DNA of 64,000 nt, from the NCBI GenBank assembly GCA_004010275.1, contig RBWT01000001.1, forward strand, positions 62,001-126,000, in the 5' to 3' direction. The notes below the pieces were generated by a model, which worked only from the letters and a program-made list of their open reading frames with translations, was not told the DNA's origin and ran no database searches. Both the position numbers and the translations under genes were made by a program. Shown here in pieces: positions 9,647 to 16,779 of this stretch. Source of the DNA: Streptomyces huasconensis. GTDB taxonomy: Bacteria > Actinomycetota > Actinomycetes > Streptomycetales > Streptomycetaceae. Numbering within the stretch: position 1 is the first letter of the stretch; each line of letters opens with the position of its first letter.

Positions 9647-9666
9647 GAGTCCACAAAGAGTCCACA
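9647..9666. repeat. Direct repeat GAGTCCACA x2 (candidate integrase arm sites)
   Basis: GAGTCCACA occurs at 9647-9655 and again at 9658-9666, an 11-bp period, about 80 bases from the tRNA 3' end. Short direct repeats next to an att core are what tyrosine integrases bind with their arm domain. The assignment is inferred; no integrase is visible in the window. Confidence 0.45.
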
Positions 9667-10221
9667 TCCCCCCGTGATCATGAGATGGGGATCACTCGTC
9701 CGGGGGACTGGACGCCGGTGGCGTCGCGCATAGAGTCGCTACCGACGAGGACTGGTGCGTCTCCCCACGCGCGTCAGACACGTGCTCGTCCAATCCTGTG
9801 GAGCCCCGGCGGGGAGGCCGGGCCCACAGGCTACGCCCCCGTCGCAGTCGTCGGCGGGGGCCGTACGTACAAACTAAACCGCCCCACCCCGCGCGCGGGG
9901 TGGGGCGGCGCGCTCTGACCAAGTCAGAGCGGCGGGCGACCGGCTGAGGCGGACACGTGGACACCTCAGTCGGCCCCCTCCCGCGGCGCCGGCCATAGGT
10001 TCGCGCCGCGAGTGAGATCCACCCGTGGTCGAAGGGTGGCAGGTATATGCCAGACGCATGTATCAGAGCGGAAGGCGCAGAGGGCGGCAATGGGGCCTGC
10101 CTGCCGTCACTCGAACGAGCGTCTTACATGTAGAGGGCTTGCGATCATGGGCAAATAGTGATCCAAAAATGTACGGTCGACGATACAGACAGTCGATCAC
10201 CGGGGCGCGAGCGTTGAGCGG
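9667..10221. other. Gene-poor stretch between attachment region and first XRE gene
   Basis: I see no convincing gene here. It holds a cluster of three palindromes (listed separately). Before the XRE gene it contains the dyad GATCA...TGATC at 10143-10163 in a locally AT-richer stretch, which could be the operator and promoter of that gene. Open frames here lack the codon pattern of neighbouring genes. Confidence 0.5.
9879..9973. repeat. Cluster of three consecutive palindromes
   Basis: The first is a perfect 30-bp palindrome without loop (9879-9908, arms CCGCCCCACCCCGCG and its complement). The second is CGCTCTGAC-CAA-GTCAGAGCG (9911-9931). The third has arms CCGGCTGAGG/CCTCAGTCGG (9940-9949, 9964-9973) with one mismatch, around a central CACGTG. 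All lie in a non-coding interval. They could be a bidirectional terminator, a protein-binding site or part of the attachment region. Confidence 0.7.
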
Positions 10222-10452
10222 GTGCCGCCCGCTCCACCGACGCCTCGCGTTCTCGCCGCCCGACGAGCCGTCGGCGAACGCATCCGGGCCGCCCGCATTC
10301 ACGCGAACCTCACGCAAGAACGCCTCGCGGAAAGAGCCGGCATAGACCGTCAGTCCGTCAACCGCATCGAGCAGGGACACGCCAGCCCGGTCCTGGACAA
10401 CTTGATCCGCATCGCCGACGCGCTCGGCGTCCCGCTCCGCGACCTCGTGTGA
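10222..10452 (+). CDS. Small XRE-family HTH regulator
   Basis: The 76-residue protein has a GTG start. Nearly all of it is a Cro/CI-type HTH: VGERIRAARIHANLTQERLA, AGIDRQSVNRIEQGHASP and LIRIADALGVPLRDLV. There is no effector domain, as in small phage repressors or Cro-like proteins. It is alone on the plus strand next to the attachment region, facing a minus-strand cluster. It could be a prophage regulator or host-like cargo. Confidence 0.85.
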   Translation: MPPAPPTPRVLAARRAVGERIRAARIHANLTQERLAERAGIDRQSVNRIEQGHASPVLDNLIRIADALGVPLRDLV

Positions 10453-10534
10453 TCGGCGGCCCACCCCGGGGGTCGGCGATGGGAGGGCCGCCACATCCCG
10501 GCCGCGCCCCTTCCCCAGGGCCGCGGCCGGGGGA

Positions 10535-10909
10535 CTACTCGGCCTCGGTGGGGGGCAGCAGCCCACGGGCCTGTGCACGAGCCGTCTTCAGGGCTTCGCT
10601 CTCCTTCGCGCGTTGGACCGGACATTTGCATGGACAGTCCTCGTCGGAGGTCACACCGAACAGATGGCCGTTGATGCTGAGGGCAGTCGTCTCCATGCAG
10701 GCGTGCGGCTCGGCGGAGCCGGTCAGGAGCGCGCGCAGGCAGGGTGCGCAAGGCACGGCCAGTGGCGTGGGGCAGCAGCAGTCGTGTGCCGGGCCCACGA
10801 AGTGCGGGCCGGAGTCGGCTCCCAAGGTCTGCTCCCCGGTTGGCTCACCGGGCCGAATGGTGTGGTGGCACAGGATGCAGAGCTGTGGGCGTTCAGGGAC
10901 GGTGGTCAT
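10535..10909 (-). CDS. Cys/His-rich hypothetical protein, paralogue of the protein at 11169
   Basis: The 124-residue protein has an N-terminal LCILCHHTIRPGEP zinc-knuckle-like motif, then HDCCCP, CAPCLRALLTG and CPCKCPVQRAKESEALKTARAQARG. The second half aligns by eye with the protein at 11169-11426 (VPCAPC-ALLTG, PHAC, DCPCxCP, alternating Ala/Arg tail), so the two are paralogues. The Cys pairs suggest metal binding. The family is not known to me. Confidence 0.65.
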   Translation of the reverse strand: MTTVPERPQLCILCHHTIRPGEPTGEQTLGADSGPHFVGPAHDCCCPTPLAVPCAPCLRALLTGSAEPHACMETTALSINGHLFGVTSDEDCPCKCPVQRAKESEALKTARAQARGLLPPTEAE

Positions 10910-11011
10910 GGTCCTCCATTCGACAGAAGGTGATGGGCGGCCCGCTCCGGGGGTGCCTTCGGACGGACCGCCCCTTCCCGGTACGACCCTCCCCAGGGCC
11001 GCACCGGGGGT

Positions 11012-11176
11012 CTATCGGGGAATACGGATCACGAAGGGCGGCAGCCGCGGGCACTCCTTGTGGAGCCAGATCACGGCGCCGCCCGCTGAGATAGAGACCT
11101 TCACGGCCGACGTGCCGGGATGCTTCTCCGTGATCGGCGCATCGCAGCGCCAGCAGTACCGGACGCCCTCACTCAT
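11012..11176 (-). CDS. Small CxxC protein (54 aa)
   Basis: The product starts MSEGVRYCWRCDAPITE and ends LPPFVIRIPR. One CWRC knuckle and a later ECP suggest a treble-clef or zinc-ribbon remnant. Its start overlaps the end of the upstream gene (11169), so the two are coupled. It is flanked downstream by a GC-rich hairpin. The function is unknown. Confidence 0.6.
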   Translation of the reverse strand: MSEGVRYCWRCDAPITEKHPGTSAVKVSISAGGAVIWLHKECPRLPPFVIRIPR

Positions 11177-11426
11177 CGCGGACCACCGCTCGCGAGACGT
11201 GGGACGGCCGTCGAGCAGCAGCTGCTCGCGCCGCTTCCAGTTCGTAGCTCTCCTCCGGGGCGGGACAGTCGCACGGGCAATCCAGCAGGTCGGCGACGAT
11301 GACCAGCCGAGGTCTCTCGACGGTGACCGTGGTCACCACGTCGCAGGCGTGCGGCTGGTCGACCTGTCCCGTCAGGAGCGCATGGAGACAGGGCGCGCAC
11401 GGGACGACGACGGGTGGCGTAGTCAC
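11169..11426 (-). CDS. Cys-rich hypothetical protein (short paralogue of 10535-10909)
   Basis: This 85-residue protein has VPCAPCLHALLTG, QPHAC and LLDCPCDCPAPEE in the same order as its longer paralogue but lacks the N-terminal CILCHH segment. The Cys spacing suggests zinc or iron-sulfur binding. It probably arose by local duplication. The function is unknown. Confidence 0.6.
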   Translation of the reverse strand: MTTPPVVVPCAPCLHALLTGQVDQPHACDVVTTVTVERPRLVIVADLLDCPCDCPAPEESYELEAARAAAARRPSHVSRAVVRDE

Positions 11427-11532
11427 GGCTTCTCCATTCTGTGGGTAGGAGGGCGGCCGCCCCGGGGGTGGGGTGGCCGCCCCTTTCCCGCCGCGCGGGC
11501 CGGTGCGATGGAACCGCGGCGGGGCTCATGGG

Positions 11533-11850
11533 TCAGGTGACAGGGCCGCCCTGTCGCCAATACGGACTGTTCAGCAGTTGGGCCTGTCGCTGCACGAACG
11601 CCCACGTGCGCTCGGGGGTCCGCCCCAGCGGTGTGCAGACGTGGCAGATGTACGTGCCCACCGCGCTGCGGATGGCCGGGAGCGGTGGCCCTGTGTGCTG
11701 GGTGCAGACCGGGCCACCGAGGAGCGAGGCGCAGTTGTCGGCCGGCGGGGTGCAGGCAGCTACTAGCTCGGCGGACGGTGGGTCAGGCTGTGGCGTCCGC
11801 CGCCGCAGCGTCGAGTTCTTCTGCGCTCGCCCGGAACCCATCGAACTCAC
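11533..11850 (-). CDS. Hypothetical protein (about 105 aa)
   Basis: The frame runs from MSSMGSGRAQ to SPYWRQGGPVT. It has scattered Cys (VAAC, DNC, VCTQH, YICHVC) and a hydrophilic C-terminus. It overlaps the end of the DUF397-like gene by 68 bases, so the real start may lie further downstream. It belongs to the minus-strand Cys-rich cluster. I do not recognise the family. Confidence 0.45.
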   Translation of the reverse strand: MSSMGSGRAQKNSTLRRRTPQPDPPSAELVAACTPPADNCASLLGGPVCTQHTGPPLPAIRSAVGTYICHVCTPLGRTPERTWAFVQRQAQLLNSPYWRQGGPVT

Positions 11851-12124
11851 CCGCGATCACTCCATCGAAGAACTTGCTGATCTCCACCCGGCTCATGAGG
11901 AGCACGGGCGACTGCGGGTCCTTGTCGTCGCTGATCGCGACCATGCGCGTGCCGTCCGGGATGCTGTGGTGCGGGTGCCCCTCGGCGGGCGGCGCCGCCG
12001 CGAGGATCACGCAGTCCTTCAGGATCGGGTCGAGGTCGGTCCGGCCGGCCTTGCGCCAGTCCAGGCCGGGCGCGGTGTGGTGCTCGTAGGGGATGGTGGT
12101 TGTGCCGTTGGTGAGCGTGCCCAT
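11783..12124 (-). CDS. DUF397-like protein
   Basis: The 113-residue protein has the DUF397 outline: WRKAGRTD, then DCVILAA, then MVAISDDKDPQSPVLLMSRVE and a closing FFDGVIAGEFDGF. DUF397 proteins are small actinobacterial partners of XRE regulators, usually encoded beside them, and behave like antitoxin/toxin or regulator-antagonist pairs. The large XRE-TPR gene at 12945 is three genes away on the same strand, fitting that pairing. Confidence 0.7.
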   Translation of the reverse strand: MGTLTNGTTTIPYEHHTAPGLDWRKAGRTDLDPILKDCVILAAAPPAEGHPHHSIPDGTRMVAISDDKDPQSPVLLMSRVEISKFFDGVIAGEFDGFRASAEELDAAAADATA

Positions 12125-12181
12125 GGGGCGCCTCCTGCACAGTGGGTGGATGGGGCTCCCTCGCGGCGAGCGAGGGGTGAT

Positions 12182-12370
12182 CTACCCGCCGTGGGTGCGG
12201 CGGGAGTTGGTGGGTGCCGCGTGCTGGGCGGCGAGCAGGGCGCGCAGGCGGCGCCCGCTGATGCAGATGCGGCCCGTGGCCTTGCACCTGGCGCAGTCGT
12301 AGGTGTGCTGGACCACCGCTGCGCTGGCCGCCACGAGGCCTGCTTCCGGGGTGCTGACCTGGGCGGTCAC
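12182..12370 (-). CDS. Small CxxC protein (62 aa)
   Basis: GTG start at 12370 in a GTGA overlap with the upstream gene. The sequence has HTYDCARCKATGRICISG, a four-Cys/His knuckle, followed by RRLRALLAAQHAAP. This small zinc-finger-like protein type recurs in Streptomyces XRE/DUF397 neighbourhoods. The function is unknown. Confidence 0.6.
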   Translation of the reverse strand: MTAQVSTPEAGLVAASAAVVQHTYDCARCKATGRICISGRRLRALLAAQHAAPTNSRRTHGG

Positions 12371-12852
12371 AGCTCTGTCTCCTGGCTGGCGCGGACCGCG
12401 TGGCCGATGAGGGACTCCACGGCGCTCGGCGCGCACAGGTCGCCTTCGAACCGTGGGAGCACCACCCAGTGCGTACCGGGCGGCTTCCTGCGGTCGAGCT
12501 TCGGCACGCCGAGGTACGTACCGACCCCGAGGCGTGGCGCGACGTCCTGGTGCTTCCAGGGGCTGCCGATGCGGGGCCGCATGAGGGCGTAATAGGTGCC
12601 GCCCATCGTCCGGCCGTCGCAGAAGACGGGGCCCTGGAGGAGCCGGATCAGCCGCGCGGCGAGTTCCTGCGGATGGGTGGTGTCCACAGCAGCGTGGACG
12701 AGATTTGCGGCCAGGCGAACAGCGACGAACCGGCTGCCGAGCGGCAACAGGGCGACACCGGTCTCCTTCCACTCCCGCCGGGCCTGCTCGGGGGCTTGCT
12801 GGGCGTGTGCGAGCCAGTCCGCGATCGCGGTGTGCATCCTCTGCGTGAGCAC
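12367..12852 (-). CDS. Conserved Streptomyces hypothetical protein
   Basis: The 161-residue protein is intact. Conserved-looking stretches are LPLGSRFVAVRLAANLVHAAV, GPVFCDGRTMGGTYYALMRP and LGVGTYLGVPKLDRRKPPGTH. It has no transmembrane segment. Proteins of this kind occur with XRE regulators and DUF397 in Streptomyces. A palindrome at 12918-12939 lies just upstream and could control it. I cannot name an activity. Confidence 0.6.
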   Translation of the reverse strand: MLTQRMHTAIADWLAHAQQAPEQARREWKETGVALLPLGSRFVAVRLAANLVHAAVDTTHPQELAARLIRLLQGPVFCDGRTMGGTYYALMRPRIGSPWKHQDVAPRLGVGTYLGVPKLDRRKPPGTHWVVLPRFEGDLCAPSAVESLIGHAVRASQETEL

Positions 12853-12917
12853 TATCCACCCCTGCCGTCATCTGTCGATCAGCTGTGAGACAAGAGTGCT
12901 GACCTGCAGGGGCAGTA

Positions 12918-12939
12918 ACTGTCACTTCTCAGTGACAGT
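12918..12939. promoter_or_regulatory. Operator-like dyad ACTGTCACT-TCTC-AGTGACAGT
   Basis: Perfect 9-bp arms surround a 4-base centre, located 66 bases upstream of the 12367-12852 start and just past the XRE stop at 12945. A further half-site GTGTCAC follows at 12942. The placement suggests the XRE regulator binds here to control the downstream minus-strand operon. There is no T-run, which argues against a terminator. Confidence 0.55.
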
Positions 12940-12944
12940 CGGTG

Positions 12945-14123
12945 TCACAAGCCGAGCCATGCGGACATGTACCCCAAGGCGTCGGGAGTCTTACGCTGCT
13001 GGTGCACGAGCCCCTCGATCGTCGCGCGTGCGCCCGGGTGATAGCGGGTCTGCTGCGGAGCCAACCTTCGGGCTTCGGCGATCGAGGTGAGAGCCGCCTC
13101 GGTACGGCCCGTCTCCATCTCACAGCGGCCCCGGTCAATCCACACGTGCGCTCGGCGAGATGTGGGCCACGAGTCGGGCATGCGGAGCTTTTTCGCCTTC
13201 TCCACGGCCTTTCCGTACTGTCCCAGCTCCGTAAGCGCCGACAGCTCGTGAGCAGCCCAGTTCGTTGGCCCGAAGCTGAGCCAGTGCACGTGCTCGACGT
13301 CACCGGCCCGCTTGGCGATCTGCTTCGCCTCCCTTAGATGAGTCTTCACCGCAGCCTCGTCACGAGCACGCGCGGCGATGACTGTGGCGCCGAGATGCAG
13401 CTGCCCGGCCACGGCCAGCGATTCTGGAGTGTCCTCGGCCTGGGCGAGGACGTGGTGGCCGGCGTTCACGAGACGGAGGCCGATGGTGTGCTCGCCTTCG
13501 CGGTGGTAGACGAGGCCGCGCATGTACTGGCGTACGGCTGAGAGCACCGGGTCAGAGGCCCGTTGGGCGGCCCAGTCCATGCGGTCGAGGGCGATGGTGG
13601 ACAGGTCGTAGAAACCGAGCTTGACCGTCACGTCGTGGGCAGTGCGGTAGGCGGAGCCGAGAGCGGCCCACAGTTCTGTGGACGGGTTGCGGTAGGCCGC
13701 GGTCGTCAGTTCGGCGATCAGCCGAGGCAGTGTCTGCGCGGCCTTGTTGAGTTGCGTGGCCCTGACCTGTTGGCACAGGGTGTCTGCCGCTGCCACCAGT
13801 TGAGGTACCTCGCGCGTGGCGACGTCAGGGTCGGCTCCCAGGTCGTACAGGTCGAGTGATTCGCGGATGGGGCGGATCAGCTCGGCGAGGCGGTCCTGTT
13901 GCAGCTCGGTCATGTACGGCTGTCCTGTCAGGGTGGTGACGTCAACGTGCAGCACCCGGGCGCAGGCCGCCATGAAGTCGGTACTCGCCGCTTTGTGACC
14001 GCGTTCCACCTGGTGAACGAGGCTGTACGAGTAGTCGATCTTCAAGGCCAGGCCGCGTTGCGTGTACCCGGCCAACTTTCGATACTTCGCGATCCGGGCC
14101 CCGGGGTGGTCGTCTCTGGGCAT
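12945..14123 (-). CDS. XRE-family regulator with TPR-like helical C-terminal domain
   Basis: The product is about 392 residues from MPRDDHPGARIAKYRKLAGY. Residues 8-65 are a Cro/CI HTH (TQRGLALKIDYSYSLVHQVERG). From about residue 130 the chain is all-helical with TPR-like pairs (LHLGATVIAARARDEAAVKTHL, AALTSIAEARRLAPQQ), the layout of Streptomyces XRE regulators that sense a ligand or partner. The ATG at 14123 is preceded by GGAG at good distance. It is divergent from the flavoprotein gene with palindromes between, suggesting it represses both. Confidence 0.8.
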   Translation of the reverse strand: MPRDDHPGARIAKYRKLAGYTQRGLALKIDYSYSLVHQVERGHKAASTDFMAACARVLHVDVTTLTGQPYMTELQQDRLAELIRPIRESLDLYDLGADPDVATREVPQLVAAADTLCQQVRATQLNKAAQTLPRLIAELTTAAYRNPSTELWAALGSAYRTAHDVTVKLGFYDLSTIALDRMDWAAQRASDPVLSAVRQYMRGLVYHREGEHTIGLRLVNAGHHVLAQAEDTPESLAVAGQLHLGATVIAARARDEAAVKTHLREAKQIAKRAGDVEHVHWLSFGPTNWAAHELSALTELGQYGKAVEKAKKLRMPDSWPTSRRAHVWIDRGRCEMETGRTEAALTSIAEARRLAPQQTRYHPGARATIEGLVHQQRKTPDALGYMSAWLGL

Positions 14124-14126
14124 ACT

Positions 14127-14159
14127 GGAACTCCGTTCCTGGCTCACCACTTGGAACGG
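14127..14159. promoter_or_regulatory. Operator-like repeats GGAAC-TCC-GTTCC and GGAACGG between divergent genes
   Basis: GGAACTCCGTTCC (14127-14139) is a perfect dyad. CCGTTCC (14133-14139) pairs again with GGAACGG (14153-14159), giving three alternating half-sites immediately upstream of the XRE start. A likely site for autoregulation and for control of the divergent flavoprotein gene. Confidence 0.5.
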
Positions 14160-14256
14160 TACTCGCGCTCAATGGGCGCTGGACCGGCTTCTGCCCTCGA
14201 TCCGCATGGATCGGGGGCAGTTGCATGTGGTCAACGGCGCGGGGTGGGATGAGGCT

Positions 14257-14808
14257 ATGACCTCGACTTCGCGAACCTTGTACTTGTTCGGCTCGGCGGC
14301 TCCGCCCATCTTCGACGTGGCCAAGGTGATTGAGGACGCACAGGCCGACGGCTGGGACGTGTGCCTCGGCTTGACCCCAACTGCGGCCCGCTGGCTCGAC
14401 GAAAGCCTCGACGGCCTGGCCGCGCTCACCGGACACCCGGTCCGCAGCGAGTACAAGCTGCCCGGCCAGCCCGACGTCTGGCCGAAGGCGGACGTGATCG
14501 TCTTCGCCCCGGCGACGTTCAACAGCATCAACTCATGGGCGCTCGGCCTTACCTCGACGTTCGTGGTCGGCGTCGTCGCAGAAGGCATCGGCAAGGGCAT
14601 CCCCACCGTGACGATGCCGTGCGTGAATGCGGCATACGCCCAGCACCGCCAGCTGGGCCGCAGCATCACGGAGCTGCGTGAGCAGGGCGTCACGGTTCTG
14701 TATGGCGAGGGTGGGTTCATGCCCAACCCGCCGGGGTCTGGGAAGCCGAAGGCGTATCCGTGGGATGTCGCTCTCGACTCCGCGAGGAAACTGGCCGACC
14801 GGGCATGA
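14257..14808 (+). CDS. Flavoprotein (phosphopantothenoylcysteine decarboxylase-like)
   Basis: The 183-residue protein has the Flavoprotein/HFCD fold: LYLFGSAAPPIFDVAKVIED, DVCLGLTPTAARWLD, ADVIVFAPATFNSINSWALG and IPTVTMPCVNAAYAQH. The PATFNSINSWALG stretch corresponds to the PASANTIAKxAxG flavin-binding motif and MPCVN to the conserved MPxMN motif, with Cys replacing Met. Such orphan flavoproteins are common in Streptomyces near XRE regulators; the substrate is unknown. It may be cargo carried by the element. Confidence 0.8.
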   Translation: MTSTSRTLYLFGSAAPPIFDVAKVIEDAQADGWDVCLGLTPTAARWLDESLDGLAALTGHPVRSEYKLPGQPDVWPKADVIVFAPATFNSINSWALGLTSTFVVGVVAEGIGKGIPTVTMPCVNAAYAQHRQLGRSITELREQGVTVLYGEGGFMPNPPGSGKPKAYPWDVALDSARKLADRA

Positions 14809-14814
14809 AGAAGG

Positions 14815-14846
14815 GGCCCTCTCCCGCCCGAAGGCGGAAGAGGGCC
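14815..14846. terminator. Bidirectional terminator between flavoprotein gene and lysis module
   Basis: A 14-bp stem with one mismatch (14815-14828 with 14833-14846) and a CGAA loop lies between the plus-strand flavoprotein stop and the minus-strand collagen-like gene stop. It separates the accessory region from the late phage operon. Confidence 0.7.
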
Positions 14847-14850
14847 TGTG

Positions 14851-15501
14851 TCATGGGTACTGGCGGCGGGCGGGGTCGAGCGCGGCCTGAGGAGCCGATG
14901 GGTCGCCCGGCTCCGGATCGGGGGCGCCGTCGCGGCGGCACACCAGCGCGTCCGGATCGTCGGCCGGCGGCTGGAGGCTGTACCCATCGGGGCAGGACGG
15001 CCCGGCGGGGCCGCGCTCCCCGGCGGGCCCCTGCTCCCCGCCCGGGCCCCGCTCGCCCTGCGGACCAACTGGCCCCGGCTCGCCCTGCGGCCCCGGCGGA
15101 CCAGCGGGCCCCTCCGCGCCCGGAGTTCCAGCCTCTCCGTCAGCGCCGGGCTGCCCTTTTCCGTCCTTGCCGTCAGTCCCCGCGGCGCCGTCCTCGCCGG
15201 CGGCGCCCGGCTTCCCCGATGGACCGGCGGGGCCGGGCTCGCCGCGTTCACCTTGCGGGCCGCGGGGCCCGGGCCGAGACTCGCCGGGCTCCCCGCGGGA
15301 CCCGGGCGGCCCGGCGACCGGCTTACCGCCGAGCTGCTGGACCTGGCGGGCAAGCGCGTCCCTGGCCTCGTTGGCATCCCGCAGTTCGGAGGCGAGCTGC
15401 TGAACGGTGAGCAGCGCGGCGCCCGCCAGGAGCGCGCCGAGGATGGCGAGCAGGTCACCACGCCACGACTTGGCACGTGGCCGCCCGCGGGTGCCCTTCA
15501 T
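14851..15501 (-). CDS. Collagen-like membrane protein of the lysis region
   Basis: From the ATG at 15501 the protein has a basic start ([15 protein letters not shown]), one transmembrane helix ([17 protein letters not shown]), a short coiled coil ([19 protein letters not shown]) and then about 110 residues of Gly-X-Y collagen repeats rich in Pro, Glu and Lys, broken in a few places. The C-terminus is a short Cys-containing module ([19 protein letters not shown]). It overlaps the upstream coiled-coil gene by four bases. Its place at the end of the lysis cassette suggests an envelope-anchored or virion-associated role, not established. Confidence 0.75.
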   Translation of the reverse strand: MKGTRGRPRAKSWRGDLLAILGALLAGAALLTVQQLASELRDANEARDALARQVQQLGGKPVAGPPGSRGEPGESRPGPRGPQGERGEPGPAGPSGKPGAAGEDGAAGTDGKDGKGQPGADGEAGTPGAEGPAGPPGPQGEPGPVGPQGERGPGGEQGPAGERGPAGPSCPDGYSLQPPADDPDALVCRRDGAPDPEPGDPSAPQAALDPARRQYP

Positions 15502-15791
15502 GCGCCCGCCCCCTTCACCATGGCGTTCAGGTACGGCAGCAGGGCGACCAGGACGGTGACGACGGTGCCGATCATCCATCGACGCGTGGCCGTGACCCGC
15601 TCGGCGTCTTTCTCGCGAGCGGTCTCCAGGGCCGTGACGCGGTCGCCGAGCTGGGTCTTCTCGATGGTGTAGACGTCCATCGGGACGACCTTGTCGAGGC
15701 GCTGGTTGAGCTGCCCCATGTCCTCGCGCATGTCGGTGCGCAAGGACTCGATGAGCCGCCCGAGCTCGCCGTTCGTCGGCTCATCAGCCAC
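15498..15791 (-). CDS. Small coiled-coil protein with C-terminal membrane helix (holin-associated candidate)
   Basis: The 97-residue protein is mostly a charged coiled coil ([38 protein letters not shown]) and ends with a helix [20 protein letters not shown]. Such N-in, C-tail-anchored proteins recur beside holins in actinophages and may be a second holin or an antiholin. It sits between the r1t-type holin and the collagen-like gene. Confidence 0.6.
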   Translation of the reverse strand: MADEPTNGELGRLIESLRTDMREDMGQLNQRLDKVVPMDVYTIEKTQLGDRVTALETAREKDAERVTATRRWMIGTVVTVLVALLPYLNAMVKGAGA

Positions 15792-15805
15792 CGGCCCCTC
15801 CTAGG

Positions 15806-16060
15806 TCAGATCGAGGTCGGGCGGCGCGGGGTGGTCGGCGTAGCGACGGTCTCGGTGAGGCCAGGGCCGACCGGCCCGCCGCTCGTCACGATCGCGGTGA
15901 GAACGGCGGCGACCGCAGCCAGGCCACTGACGGAGGCGACCTCGCCCCAGTCGACATCGAGGATGCCGATGCCGTCCCCAGCCATGAGAGCGAGGGAGGA
16001 CTGCGCGGCCGTACGCGCGGCCCGCTCGGCGGTGGCCTTCCAGAAAGCGCCAGTGTTCAT
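15806..16060 (-). CDS. Holin (phage r1t type)
   Basis: The 84-residue protein starts MNTGAFWKATAERAARTAAQ. Two hydrophobic helices follow (about residues 20-32 and SGLAAVAAVLTAIVTSGG at 44-61) separated by DGIGILDVDW, and the tail is hydrophilic. This is the usual pattern of the r1t-like holin family in Streptomyces phages. It directly follows the endolysin gene, three bases apart, in the same transcript. Holins make membrane lesions that release the endolysin. Confidence 0.85.
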   Translation of the reverse strand: MNTGAFWKATAERAARTAAQSSLALMAGDGIGILDVDWGEVASVSGLAAVAAVLTAIVTSGGPVGPGLTETVATPTTPRRPTSI

Positions 16061-16062
16061 GG

Positions 16063-16779
16063 TCAGTTCCTCTTCTCCAGCGCGGTGACGCGCTTTTCCA
16101 GAGCGCTGATGCGCTCCTCAGTGGTGGGCGGCTTCGGAGTGGGCGGCTTCTCACCGGGCGACCAGCTGGCCGCGTGCTTCAGCCGCTCAGCGACCCGCTT
16201 GCGGACGTCGGCCATCGTGATCCCGGGCCCGCGGGGGTCGACCTTCCCGGGCTGCCACTCCGCGTGGCCGATGATGGAGGTGTCGCCCTCCTTGCCCCAG
16301 TCGTGCGCGCGGCTCAGCGCGGCGCTGGCGCGGACGATCGCCTCGACCTGGGCGGCTGGCCACGGGTCCTTGCCGTCGCCGAGGTTCTCGCACTCGAAGC
16401 CGTAGAAGTGCCGGTTGCCGTCGGTGTTCGCCTCGTTGTCCGGCGGCAGGGCCTTCTCGGCGATGATGGCCTGGAGGACGTCGTCGTCGCCCATCCCGGC
16501 GTGGTTCGCGCGGCCCCAGCCGACGAGGTGGACCTGTCCGTCCTTGGTGATGACGCCGTGGCACAGGGGCCCCGGCAGGGAGCTGTGTCCGTCGCGGCAG
16601 ATGTCGACGGTGGCCTTGGCCCCGCGGGTGACGGTGTGGTGGATCATCACCCCGTGCACGGGCCCCCAGGCGCCCTTGTGGTTGCGATTGCGGGTACGCC
16701 AGCCGTCGACCTCGACGACCCGCACCCCCTCGGCGCGCAACGCGGCCAGCGCCGCAGCTGCGGACAGCGGGGCGGCCAT
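16063..16779 (-). CDS. Endolysin: N-acetylmuramoyl-L-alanine amidase (Amidase_2)
   Basis: The 238-residue protein has the PGRP/Amidase_2 core: VHGVMIHHTVTRGA with the first zinc His, CHGVITKDGQVHLVGWGRANHAG, and IIGHAEWQPGKVDPRGPG with the second His and the Lys-x-Asp-Pro motif. The last 60 residues are a Pro-rich linker (KPPTPKPPTTEERI) and a short coiled coil (ISALEKRVTALEKRN) rather than a recognisable wall-binding domain. It cleaves the amide bond between MurNAc and L-Ala of peptidoglycan during lysis. The ATG overlaps the upstream stop (TGATG). Confidence 0.92.
   Translation of the reverse strand: MAAPLSAAAALAALRAEGVRVVEVDGWRTRNRNHKGAWGPVHGVMIHHTVTRGAKATVDICRDGHSSLPGPLCHGVITKDGQVHLVGWGRANHAGMGDDDVLQAIIAEKALPPDNEANTDGNRHFYGFECENLGDGKDPWPAAQVEAIVRASAALSRAHDWGKEGDTSIIGHAEWQPGKVDPRGPGITMADVRKRVAERLKHAASWSPGEKPPTPKPPTTEERISALEKRVTALEKRN

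Noticed and set aside
9760..9970. Possible CRISPR array in the GC-rich repeats after the tRNA
   Set aside because: The repeats are three unrelated palindromes without regular spacing or a common repeat unit, and no cas genes are near.
10222..14808. Toxin-antitoxin system made of the XRE and DUF397 genes
   Set aside because: The XRE and DUF397 genes are not adjacent and no toxin domain is visible; kept only as a possible regulatory pairing.
14760..15410. Plus-strand frame opposite the collagen-like gene
   Set aside because: Arg/Pro-rich composition is the complement of Gly-X-Y codons; no start context.
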